The notes below the pieces were generated by a model that ran no database searches, was not told the origin of the DNA, and worked only from the letters and a program-made list of their open reading frames with translations. From an uncultured Ruminococcus sp. (GTDB lineage: Bacteria; Bacillota; Clostridia; UBA1212): a stretch of DNA of 38,560 bases. Location: NCBI GenBank assembly GCA_902782645.1, contig CACZNV010000009.1, forward strand, positions 1 to 38,560. Direction: 5' to 3'. This document shows, one piece after another, positions 8,856-15,962 of the stretch. The number at the start of each line of letters is the position of its first letter. Position 1 is the first letter of the stretch. The position numbers and the translations under genes were made by a program.

Positions 8856-9110
8856 TTATTCGAGGGGAGGAAGAGATTGGAATTCCTGTGTCTCCCACAT
8901 ATGCAAGAGTTCGTCCTTATGGATAGAGGCCCATTCACGCACCATGGCAAGCGCTTTTGGCGGCAGATAACCTTCCAGAACCTTGCCTGTTTGAAAATCA
9001 ACTTCAGCCATATCCTCTCCGTAAAGTGCGTGGATATGCGGCGGATTATGTTCCGCTTGCTGGAAATACATACGAATAATGATTCCGTAAAATCTAGACA
9101 ATACCGGCAT
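8856..9110 (-). CDS. DUF4160 protein, likely toxin-like partner
   Basis: An 84-residue protein with the DUF4160 signature: MPVLSRFYGIIIRMYF at the start, then EHNPPHIHALYGEDMAEVDF and GYLPPKALAMVREW. GGGAGG precedes ATG 9110 by seven bases. It is the first gene of a two-gene unit with DUF2442 downstream. A strong promoter with an inverted repeat between its -35 and -10 boxes lies just upstream, the usual layout for autoregulated toxin-antitoxin units. The biochemical activity of DUF4160 proteins is not established. Confidence 0.8.
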   Translation of the reverse strand: MPVLSRFYGIIIRMYFQQAEHNPPHIHALYGEDMAEVDFQTGKVLEGYLPPKALAMVREWASIHKDELLHMWETQEFQSLPPLE

Positions 9111-9144
9111 AAGAAAACCTCCCTCGACTATTTTTCACACTATA

Positions 9145-9172
9145 ATTATATCACGATACCGTGAAATTGCAA
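9145..9172 (-). promoter_or_regulatory. DUF4160/DUF2442 promoter with operator TCACG-ATAC-CGTGA in its spacer
   Basis: On the minus strand, TTGCAA (9167-9172) and TATAAT (9145-9150) are 16 bases apart. An inverted repeat with arms TCACG and CGTGA (9151-9164) fills the spacer, so a bound protein would block RNA polymerase. Confidence 0.65.
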
Positions 9173-9332
9173 ATGCTTTTTTCTGATCTGTTTTGAACGT
9201 TTTGGGAAAAGCCGCTGTATAAGATGAATTGACCTTGTTTGGGCCAAAGGCGTTCTGATGTTATGACTGCTATGGATCTGATAATGTCGTCAAAAAGGCA
9301 AGTGCGTATTTTAATATGAGCACCTAATTAGC

Positions 9333-9355
9333 TTATCAGATAACTTATCTGATAA
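9333..9355. promoter_or_regulatory. 23-base palindrome TTATCAGATAA-C-TTATCTGATAA
   Basis: The 11-base arms are perfect and separated by one base, too tight for an RNA hairpin, so this is probably a protein binding site on DNA. No promoter was seen close by; the nearest downstream start is DUF4160, about 220 bases away on the minus strand. Confidence 0.5.
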
Positions 9356-9399
9356 CCCGCTTTTCACCCTGACGATACGATCCTCCGGCCCTTGAAGGG

Positions 9400-9460
9400 G
9401 CATGCACCGGAAGGGGCGAGAACCCGTAAAAAAGGCCCCGCCCGGGGTGGCGGGCGGGAG
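9400..9460. repeat. Direct repeat copy C, 3' of the first DUF4143 ATPase
   Basis: About 61 bases starting GCATGCACCGGAAGG and ending in a GC-rich hairpin. It is nearly the same as copy D (10981-11044), in the same orientation about 1.58 kb away, with the ATPase gene between the two. Confidence 0.8.
9428..9458 (-). terminator. Rho-independent terminator of the first DUF4143 ATPase
   Basis: Read on the minus strand, a CCCGCCC/GGGCGGG stem is followed by six T. It lies about 60 bases after the ATPase stop codon. Confidence 0.75.
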
Positions 9461-9517
9461 AGGATGATAAAGCACGATTTCCATCGTGCAGGGAGCACAG
9501 ATATGTGAAAGGCAACT

Positions 9518-10849
9518 TTACATAAACATCACAAAATAGTGGGGTAAAGTTGATTTAACGCCGGACACACCGTTTTTCCCTCCGATCAATTTGTATGCAA
9601 CCGGCGGACTAAATTTTTTTATGAAATCATTCAACGAGGGAGTTGAATTGTTTCCGGCCTTAACTTCAACGGGTATCACATCCCCGTTCTTTTCGATAAG
9701 AAATTCGATTTCGTGTTCACTGTCCGGCCTGAAATAGTATAAAGTGTAGCCGCGCTTAAGAAGGCACTCGGCAATTACGTTTTCGTATATGCCGCCTCTT
9801 GCGTTGCCTTTTATCGTATTGTTCAGGACGGCAAGTTTTGTCTCGAAGCCGTACATGCAGAGCAGCAATCCGGTGTCGTTGATATACAATTTGAACTGAT
9901 CGTCTTTGGCGTTTGCCATCAGGGGAAGATACGGTTCAGATATGTTATAGCATGCATTAACTATTTCAGAATCTTTCAGCCATTGTACACTTCCGCCAAA
10001 CTTTCTGCGGGTCTGCCCTTTTTCGACTGAGGAATACTGAAACTTTTTCAGTTCTTTTGCCAACTGCTTTGGAACGGCGTCATAGCACATGCGTACATAC
10101 TGTTTTTTATTCCCTTTGGCGTGTTTTGAAATGTCATCTTTGTATTCGGCAATAATATCGCTCTGTATTTTGTTAACGCGGTTGAAATCCTTGTTTACGA
10201 CAAAATCCGCAACCGCTTCCGGCATTCCTCCAACGACCATATACTCGCGAAACAGAGACTCGTATTTGTTGTGTATGCTCTCTGGAACAGTCTCGCCGGA
10301 TTCGAAGTAAGAGCGAAGCACAGAGATCGTAGCTTCATCATAACCGTACGCCCACAGGAACTCTTCAAAATCCAAAGAATACATTGTGATTTGAGATTCA
10401 TAACCAACGGGAACAGATTCCGGAACTTCCACTCCGTCATCGTCATCCGCCCCATAAGTTAACCCCATAAGTGATCCGGATGAAATGACGTCAAATCGCA
10501 TGTCTTCCGCTAGATATTTTATTGCGGTGCGTGCATTTCCGCAACGCTGGATCTCGTCAAGGAAAATCAATGTTTTCCCCGGAATCAAACTGAAATTCCT
10601 GATATTTGCTGTAATTCTTTTGAGGATTTCCTCAGAAGTCAGGTCGCCGTCAAAGATGGACTTCAGTGCCGGCTCACGGTAAAAATCGATGCAGACAAAT
10701 GATTTATACTCGTTCCTGCCGAATTCCTTTATTATGAATGACTTGCCGACCTGCCGGGCGCCCTTTACGAGAAGACATTTTTTGATTTGCTCCTGCTTTC
10801 TGCTGTTTTTCCAGTCAAGAAGGTGACTATAGATTTTACGTTTCAACAT
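9518..10849 (-). CDS. AAA+ ATPase with DUF4143 C-terminal domain (first copy)
   Basis: A 443-residue P-loop ATPase of the AAA_14/DUF4143 type. Walker A GARQVGKS is at about residues 30-37 and Walker B TLIFLDEIQ at about 93-101. The C-terminal domain ends with an intact nuclease-like signature (HEIEFLIEKNG then VIPVEVKAG), as in PD-(D/E)XK folds. Start ATG 10849 follows AGGAGG and fits the promoter at 10884. The open frame continues upstream to 10984, but that extension is made of three 11-residue repeats encoded by the operator-like array, so it was left out. The family is abundant in gut bacteria and its role is unsettled. Unlike the second copy at 21019 it keeps VEVK. Confidence 0.85.
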   Translation of the reverse strand: MLKRKIYSHLLDWKNSRKQEQIKKCLLVKGARQVGKSFIIKEFGRNEYKSFVCIDFYREPALKSIFDGDLTSEEILKRITANIRNFSLIPGKTLIFLDEIQRCGNARTAIKYLAEDMRFDVISSGSLMGLTYGADDDDGVEVPESVPVGYESQITMYSLDFEEFLWAYGYDEATISVLRSYFESGETVPESIHNKYESLFREYMVVGGMPEAVADFVVNKDFNRVNKIQSDIIAEYKDDISKHAKGNKKQYVRMCYDAVPKQLAKELKKFQYSSVEKGQTRRKFGGSVQWLKDSEIVNACYNISEPYLPLMANAKDDQFKLYINDTGLLLCMYGFETKLAVLNNTIKGNARGGIYENVIAECLLKRGYTLYYFRPDSEHEIEFLIEKNGDVIPVEVKAGNNSTPSLNDFIKKFSPPVAYKLIGGKNGVSGVKSTLPHYFVMFM

Positions 10850-10883
10850 GGCGACAAGAGGCCTCCTTTTAGTTGTCAAGGAC

Positions 10884-10913
10884 AGTATACATAAAATTGG
10901 GGTTGCCCGCAAG
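10884..10913 (-). promoter_or_regulatory. Promoter of the first ATPase (TTGCGG-18-TATACT)
   Basis: On the minus strand, TTGCGG (10908-10913) and TATACT (10884-10889) are 18 bases apart. One 17-base unit of the repeat array exactly fills the spacer. Confidence 0.5.
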
Positions 10914-10972
10914 AGAAAAACGCATAAAATTGGGGTATCGAAAACGGGGAAAATGCATATTTTTGGGGTTGC
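10890..10972. repeat. Three 17-base repeats at exact 33-base period, candidate operator array
   Basis: CATAAAATTGGGGTTGC (10890), CATAAAATTGGGGTATC (10923) and CATATTTTTGGGGTTGC (10956) are direct repeats spaced 33 bases, about three helical turns. The first lies in the ATPase promoter spacer. Because 33 is 11 codons, the array also reads as an 11-residue repeat on the minus strand. Confidence 0.75.
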
Positions 10973-10980
10973 ACGTCTTT

Positions 10981-11044
10981 GCATGCACCGGAAGGACGAG
11001 AACCCGTCAAAAAAAGAGCCCCGCCCGGGGGTGCCGGGCGGGGG
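10981..11044. repeat. Direct repeat copy D, 5' of the first ATPase
   Basis: This copy matches copy C (9400-9460) apart from a few substitutions and single-base insertions. It lies between the ATPase promoter array and the stop of the Schlafen-like gene. Confidence 0.8.
11009..11043 (-). terminator. Terminator of the Schlafen/AlbA-type gene
   Basis: A perfect 10-base stem, CCCCGCCCGG with CCGGGCGGGG, has a five-base loop and is followed on the minus strand by a T-rich run. It lies about 30 bases after the stop codon at 11073. Confidence 0.8.
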
Positions 11045-11072
11045 GAAGTCATAACAATACTACAACTGCTGC

Positions 11073-12527
11073 TCAATGCTTCAGTTTAACTTTTTCTTGA
11101 TTCGAACGGAAAACGCTGCTGCCATTTCCCTTTGATTCCAGAAGGTAACCGTTTTCACACAGCCGCCCGAGAGTGTTCGTCCTGAAATATGTAGATGCGG
11201 TTATGCCTATATATTCGGCAATTTCCTTTGCGCTGCGTGCGGATTGGTAACAGTAAGCAAGAATCTTAAGATCATTTTTCCCCGTTGTGATCCCTTCTGT
11301 ATAGATTTCGGGAATTAGATCATCTGAAATTCCGAAACGATATGTCAGGTCCGGAAGCGTCAGCGTAAAAGAAGATGCATCAGCGGTAATGTACGGCTGG
11401 TACCGGTCGGCATATGGCGCATAATCTTCGGCGATTTTATCAAATCCGGAGCCTTTTTCCTCCATATATCTGCACATTTCAAGTATCGCGCATATCACGT
11501 TATTCCGACGACGTGGGATAATAGCAGAAATATTCTTTTCTTTTCTCAGCTCTTTTCCTCCCATCAAAGAACCGGGAGATGTGATCTCCAGTCTGTCGCG
11601 GAATATGTTCACTTCGATCTGTGTTCCAAACATGAAGTAATTTCGGTGACCTACTGCATTGACGATTCCTTCTGTCACAGATCGTGCCGGAAAAGCGATA
11701 AAGTCGCTTTGCCCAAGGGCTTCTTTCTTAAAGCCGTTGGCAGAATGATTTCGAACAAAAGCAGCACACTTCTCTATGATGTCAAGGAGATTGCCGTTGT
11801 ATTCCTCACTCGCCAATACAATGTCGTCTCCTTTGGTCAAGCCGGGCCAAAGCGTTGCCACCGCATGTGTTTCCTCGCAGCTGCAATCATCTTCAAACAA
11901 AAGTGCACCTTTTGATAGATATCTGTCTGAAGACATGAAAGAACGGGAAATCAGCGCCTTTTCGTTAAACTGGTTTCCTCCGGCTTCAATTGTTTTTTTG
12001 AGTTTTTGGAATTTTCCGGGATCAAATTCTATCTCTGTAAAAGGTTGATCGTACGGAATCTCTTCACTCATAATGACCATGTCGCGAACTTGTTCCGGAG
12101 AGGCAATATCAGTCCTTCCAAAAATCCGCACATAGATTCCCAACAATCCGTCCTGATGAAGCATAACAGGCAGATTACGGCTCTTCTCAACATCGATCTT
12201 TAAGACGTAACGGCTTGGCGATATACCCGGTACCGGTATTGCAGATATTTCATAGTTGATCAAAGGAGTTACTTTGCTCCTCAGCTGTCTATGAACCATC
12301 AGAACGGTTTTGTCTGCGGTTTCATGATCCAGCGCGACTACTTTGTGGCTGTTATCCTCCACGCCAACATAAAGCACTCCGCCCTCTGTGTTTGCAAATG
12401 CGGTCAGTGTTTTCAGCCATCCGATCTCTTTGCTTTTTCCCTTACTGTCAGTTCCTTCTTCGATTATCCCTTTAAACTCGATATTCTTTGATTCTAAATT
12501 TACATTGGCAATTTCCTGAATAAGCAT
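11073..12527 (-). CDS. Schlafen/AlbA_2-domain ATP-binding regulator
   Basis: A 484-residue protein of the 'putative DNA-binding/ATP-binding' class common in Clostridia. The N-terminal AlbA_2 (Schlafen-type) region includes NIEFKGI and KTLTAFANTEGGVLYVGVED (about 15-60). The middle and C-terminal part resembles the HATPase_c_4 type (ITSPGSLMGG, EEKGSGFDKI). The last 70 residues look like a winged helix (SAKEIAEYIGITASTYFRTN). GGAGGTG lies seven bases before ATG 12527. The promoter is preceded by a 22-base tandem array, so it is probably autoregulated. Members are suspected regulators or defence-related proteins; the role here is unknown. Confidence 0.85.
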   Translation of the reverse strand: MLIQEIANVNLESKNIEFKGIIEEGTDSKGKSKEIGWLKTLTAFANTEGGVLYVGVEDNSHKVVALDHETADKTVLMVHRQLRSKVTPLINYEISAIPVPGISPSRYVLKIDVEKSRNLPVMLHQDGLLGIYVRIFGRTDIASPEQVRDMVIMSEEIPYDQPFTEIEFDPGKFQKLKKTIEAGGNQFNEKALISRSFMSSDRYLSKGALLFEDDCSCEETHAVATLWPGLTKGDDIVLASEEYNGNLLDIIEKCAAFVRNHSANGFKKEALGQSDFIAFPARSVTEGIVNAVGHRNYFMFGTQIEVNIFRDRLEITSPGSLMGGKELRKEKNISAIIPRRRNNVICAILEMCRYMEEKGSGFDKIAEDYAPYADRYQPYITADASSFTLTLPDLTYRFGISDDLIPEIYTEGITTGKNDLKILAYCYQSARSAKEIAEYIGITASTYFRTNTLGRLCENGYLLESKGNGSSVFRSNQEKVKLKH

Positions 12528-12550
12528 GGTATTTCACCTCCGTACCAGGC

Positions 12551-12579
12551 AGTATACAAGAAAAAAATGAAGTTGTAAA
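12551..12579 (-). promoter_or_regulatory. Promoter TTTACA-17-TATACT of the Schlafen-like gene
   Basis: On the minus strand, TTTACA (12574-12579) and TATACT (12551-12556) are 17 bases apart, about 25 bases before the start codon. The 22-base array begins two bases upstream of the -35 box. Confidence 0.7.
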
Positions 12580-12581
12580 GG

Positions 12582-12647
12582 AAAACTTCACTGCACTTCA
12601 TTAAAAACTTCACTGCACTTCACTGAAAACTACACTGCACTTCACTG
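12582..12647. repeat. Iteron-like array, three copies at exact 22-base period
   Basis: Units begin at 12582, 12604 and 12626. Read on the minus strand each carries AGTGAAG (or a one-base variant) twice, about 10 bases apart, so the half-sites recur on one face of the helix. A further AGTGAAG lies near 12661. It sits directly upstream of the Schlafen-like promoter. Confidence 0.85.
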
Positions 12648-12865
12648 GTAGCTTCATTTTTAGTGAAGACGGACCGGTATATCAAAAAGAAGACGCCCTT
12701 ACAAAAAGCATCCGTTGAAATCATGTTCCGATTAGCGATTATCAGCCAAGTATCGGAGTAAAATTAGGCCAATCGTCGGATTTGAGTGGAAAAATAAGGT
12801 TAATAACTACGATATTTTGTTTGATTGCCGCCAATAACTTGACACGGTCCGTCCCTTATTCCAGC

Positions 12866-12894
12866 TTGAAATCTCAACGTACGGCTGGTAAAAT
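12866..12894 (+). promoter_or_regulatory. Promoter TTGAAA-17-TAAAAT for the SGNH lipoprotein gene
   Basis: TTGAAA (12866-12871) and TAAAAT (12889-12894) are 17 bases apart, about 40 bases before ATG 12932 and its AGGAGG. Confidence 0.55.
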
Positions 12895-12931
12895 TGCATC
12901 AATAGTAATCGATCTTCTTTAGGAGGATATT

Positions 12932-14281
12932 ATGAAAAAAACAGCTAAAGCAATACTGGTTTTGCTGATCCTGGTGACTGTGCTTGGCACCGCTTCATGC
13001 GATACAACCACAAACACGAATTCGGAAACAAATACAGAAACGAATACAGAAACGAATACGGATTCGAGTACAAATACAAAAGAGCCCGAACCGGCGGAGG
13101 CAACGCAGGATATGTTTGGCTGCAGACCGTTAAATTATAAAGCAGAGGACCTTACCTGGGAAATGCAGAACGTATTTTCAGGCAATTATGTGAAAAACGA
13201 GACCGTGATGTTCATTGACAAAGGGGACACCAAGGAACTTCTGTATAGAATTGACAATGTCATTTCCGTCAAATCATACAACGGCAAGAAAACATACGTC
13301 GAAGGCCAGGATTATGAAGTCGTGGACGGCAAGCTCAGGATAACCGAAAACAGTAAGATTCCCTGCATTACGAGCGAAAAATACTACGCCGGCGACGGTA
13401 CCCTCGTGGTGGAAGTTGACGGCGAGAAAAAGCCGGTCTACTGGGGCGAGGGCACGGTAATGACCAACTATCAGGTGAATGTGGAATATACTCATTCCGA
13501 CACCTGGAACGGCTATAAACAAAAATGCTATGCAGGCATTTACGATAAACTTTACCGCAAGCTGGAGGCAGGGGAAGACGTGACGGTCGTATTCTACGGT
13601 GACAGCTGCACGTACGGGGCTGCCTCGTCCTATACGTACGGTTATCAACCGAACCAGTATTCGTATGCCTTGCTGGTCACAAACGCATTGGCGGACATTT
13701 TTGGATACACGGTACATTACGAGAAATCAAAACTGTCAGGCACGGGGCCGATGCCTAGAAAGGATTATGTTGCCGGCAACAGAGGGACAATAACCTACAT
13801 CAACAACAGCGTTGGCGGCTGGACGACAAGGGACGGGGTGAACAATTTCGACGAGCACGCGAAAACGTTTATCGAAAAGTTTGGCTGCGATTTGTTCATA
13901 GTTGACCTTGGCGGCAACGACGGCGACATTTCACCGAGAAAGACTGCGGATAACGACGCCACAATCATTGACAAGGTCCGCGAAATTGCCCCGGACAGCG
14001 GTATAATTATCATGTCAACACTGCTCAACCGCCCCGGCTCCAACTGGGCAGGGAACGATGCGCTGCAGGAGCCTTTCCTGGTGGAGCTTTCTGAAAAGCT
14101 GCGGGACGAGGGCGTGGCCTGCGCCGTTTGCGGGATCACCTCGATGACCGCGTCAGTGCTGGAGCATATCAAATTCGAAGACTTTTCGGGCAACAACATC
14201 AACCACCCGAACGACTTCTGGGCCCGCCTCTACGCAAATACTTTGTTCGAGACCCTCGCCGGATACGAAAACCTTAATTAA
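12932..14281 (+). CDS. SGNH/GDSL-family hydrolase lipoprotein
   Basis: A 449-residue lipoprotein: signal peptide with lipobox GTASC (acceptor Cys 23), then a Thr/Asn/Glu repeat linker (about 24-55). The SGNH blocks are visible: VVFYGDSCTYG (about 220-230, nucleophile Ser), VDLGGNDG (about 323-330, oxyanion Asn) and NHPNDF (about 423-428, catalytic Asn-x-x-His region). A beta-rich region of about 150 residues lies before the catalytic part. Such enzymes remove or transfer acyl groups on carbohydrates. Placed just before an MBOAT acyltransferase and a DHHW protein, it may act as a surface-glycan O-acetyl esterase or transferase; the substrate is inferred. Confidence 0.85.
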   Translation: MKKTAKAILVLLILVTVLGTASCDTTTNTNSETNTETNTETNTDSSTNTKEPEPAEATQDMFGCRPLNYKAEDLTWEMQNVFSGNYVKNETVMFIDKGDTKELLYRIDNVISVKSYNGKKTYVEGQDYEVVDGKLRITENSKIPCITSEKYYAGDGTLVVEVDGEKKPVYWGEGTVMTNYQVNVEYTHSDTWNGYKQKCYAGIYDKLYRKLEAGEDVTVVFYGDSCTYGAASSYTYGYQPNQYSYALLVTNALADIFGYTVHYEKSKLSGTGPMPRKDYVAGNRGTITYINNSVGGWTTRDGVNNFDEHAKTFIEKFGCDLFIVDLGGNDGDISPRKTADNDATIIDKVREIAPDSGIIIMSTLLNRPGSNWAGNDALQEPFLVELSEKLRDEGVACAVCGITSMTASVLEHIKFEDFSGNNINHPNDFWARLYANTLFETLAGYENLN

Positions 14282-14330
14282 CTCCATACGGATTCATATA
14301 ACGGGTCCGCCGGATGCCCTCCTCCCGCGA

Positions 14331-14359
14331 TTGAAAACACGCTTCAAATGAAGTATTAT
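14331..14359 (+). promoter_or_regulatory. Promoter TTGAAA-17-TATTAT for the MBOAT/DHHW genes
   Basis: TTGAAA (14331-14336) and TATTAT (14354-14359) are 17 bases apart, about 40 bases before ATG 14402. Confidence 0.6.
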
Positions 14360-14401
14360 TATTGCCGGTGAAAGTGGGGCCCGGGACAGGAGAAACCGCT
14401 G

Positions 14402-15943
14402 ATGTTTCTCTCATTGCCGGGCCGAAAAGATGAAATGGTATTTTCAAGCCTGCCTTTTTTATTCATATTCCTTCCCGTCTGTCTGATCCTCTACAACGTC
14501 GTTCCCGGCTGGGTTCGGGAAAAGGGCGCCGCTTTGGGAAAGGGCGGAGACCTTAAGGAGAAGGGCGGAGACGGGGCCGGCAGCTGCGTCAGGCTGAAAA
14601 AGAAGGATATGCGGTATAAAAATGCTGTCCTGCTTTTGATGTCCCTGGTGTTTTACACGGCAGGGGAGCCGGTATACGTTGTTTTGCTTGTTCTTTGCGC
14701 CTTGGCGGGTTGGCTGAGCGGTTTTTTCATCGATAAATACAGGGATTCGTCGCCGAAAAAAGCAAAGGCCGCCGCGGTGATCTGCGTCGCGATATGCCTT
14801 TCGATGCTTTTTGTGTTCAAGTACCTTGGCTTTTTCATTGATACATTGAGGCTGCTGCCTTTCATCCACCTCCCGGCGGTGAAACTGACGCTGCCCATAG
14901 GCATTTCATTCTACACATTCCAGACGATTTCATACGACATTGACCTCCTGAGGGGCAGGGCGGGGCTTCAAAGAAACTTCGGCAGGTTTCTGCTGTTTGT
15001 GGCCCTGTTTCCACAGCTCATCGCGGGGCCGATTCTTCGATATAAAGACATTGAGGCCCAGCTTACGGACCGCACCGCCACGAGGGAGAAATTCTGCGAG
15101 GGCATCGTGCGGTTTCTCTGCGGCTGCGGCAAGAAGGTTCTTATCGCCAATACCCTTGGCGAGCTTGTGAGTTTTACTTTTTCCGCAGGAGCGGAGGGTG
15201 TCGCCAAGGCAAACGTGTGGCTTGGCGTGTTGGCGTTTTCGCTGCAGATTTACTACGATTTTTCGGGCTACTCCGACATGGCGATAGGCCTGGGGAAGAT
15301 GTTCGGCTTTGACTACGGGGAAAACTTCAACTACCCCTATGTGTCCCGCTCGGTTACGGAATTTTGGCGGCGCTGGCACATCTCCCTGGGCTCGTTTTTC
15401 CGGGATTATGTGTACATTCCTCTTGGCGGCAACAGGAGGCACCAAGTGCTCAATCTGCTTGCGGTGTGGCTCCTCACGGGGCTGTGGCACGGCGCGGGCT
15501 GGAATTTCGTGCTCTGGGGCCTCTATTTCTTCGTTCTGCTGGTCATTGAGAAGTTTCTTCTAAAGGGCAGGCTGGAGAAGATTCCGGTGCTTTCGAACGT
15601 TGTCACGCTGCCGCTGCTTGCCGTCGGGTGGGCCGTTTTCTACTTTGAGGACACCCGCCAATGCCTCACGGCCCTGGGCTCCATGTTCGGGATTGGCGGC
15701 GCACCGACCTGGGACAATGTTGGCGCCAATATGTTCCTCGCAAAGCTTCCGGTGATACTTACCGCCTTGGCGGGCTGCCTGCCGATTGGCGCATTTGTAG
15801 GTAAAAAAGTTGCCTCACTGAGGACCAAAAGGCCTGTGCTTTGGTTCACGCTGGTGTTTCTTTACACGTCGGCAATGCTTTTCCTGTGCGTATGCGCGCT
15901 GGTAAGCTCCACATACAATCCATTCCTTTACTTCAGGTTCTGA
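14402..15943 (+). CDS. MBOAT-family O-acyltransferase (AlgI-like)
   Basis: A 513-residue polytopic membrane protein of the AlgI/DltB type, which passes acyl groups, usually acetyl, across the membrane onto extracellular polymers. Signatures are VFSSLPFLFIFLP at the start, SFYTFQTISYDIDL, YYDFSGYSDMAIGLGKMFGF, EFWRRWHISLGSFFRDYVYI near 322 and LTGLWHGAGWNF near 361 with the presumed catalytic His. AGGAGA lies eight bases before ATG 14402, so that start was kept. ATG 14435 would give the more standard N-terminus but lacks a good site. It is followed after 19 bases by the DHHW gene, matching the AlgI-AlgJ/X arrangement. The acceptor polymer is unknown. Confidence 0.92.
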   Translation: MFLSLPGRKDEMVFSSLPFLFIFLPVCLILYNVVPGWVREKGAALGKGGDLKEKGGDGAGSCVRLKKKDMRYKNAVLLLMSLVFYTAGEPVYVVLLVLCALAGWLSGFFIDKYRDSSPKKAKAAAVICVAICLSMLFVFKYLGFFIDTLRLLPFIHLPAVKLTLPIGISFYTFQTISYDIDLLRGRAGLQRNFGRFLLFVALFPQLIAGPILRYKDIEAQLTDRTATREKFCEGIVRFLCGCGKKVLIANTLGELVSFTFSAGAEGVAKANVWLGVLAFSLQIYYDFSGYSDMAIGLGKMFGFDYGENFNYPYVSRSVTEFWRRWHISLGSFFRDYVYIPLGGNRRHQVLNLLAVWLLTGLWHGAGWNFVLWGLYFFVLLVIEKFLLKGRLEKIPVLSNVVTLPLLAVGWAVFYFEDTRQCLTALGSMFGIGGAPTWDNVGANMFLAKLPVILTALAGCLPIGAFVGKKVASLRTKRPVLWFTLVFLYTSAMLFLCVCALVSSTYNPFLYFRF

Positions 15944-15962
15944 CGAAACGGGTGACGCGAAG

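Larger units (their letters stand above)
9111..9517. other. Gap between DUF4160 and the first DUF4143 ATPase
   Basis: This gap of about 400 bases holds the toxin-antitoxin-like promoter, a 23-base palindrome (9333-9355), and repeat copy C with a terminator (9400-9460). No coding sequence was recognised. Confidence 0.6.
12528..12931. other. Divergent gap between the Schlafen-like gene and the SGNH lipoprotein gene
   Basis: This 404-base gap holds a minus-strand promoter, a 3 x 22-base repeat array and a plus-strand promoter. The part from about 12670 to 12860 shows no recognised element except one CGCCAA motif. Confidence 0.6.

Noticed and set aside
10890-10972. CRISPR array
   Set aside because: Only three units with short, similar spacers at fixed 33-base period next to a promoter, and no cas genes. 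The 22-base array at 12582 is rejected for the same reason.
10850-10984. 45-residue N-terminal extension of the first ATPase
   Set aside because: It is encoded by the 33-base repeat array, which overlaps a plausible promoter; AGGAGG and ATG 10849 lie downstream of that promoter.
9400-11044. Insertion sequence or transposon around the first ATPase
   Set aside because: No transposase, no terminal inverted repeats, and the bracket is a 61-64 base direct repeat, too long for a target duplication.
14930-15490. 186-residue minus-strand frame
   Set aside because: Antisense to the MBOAT gene, with no start signal or recognisable domain.
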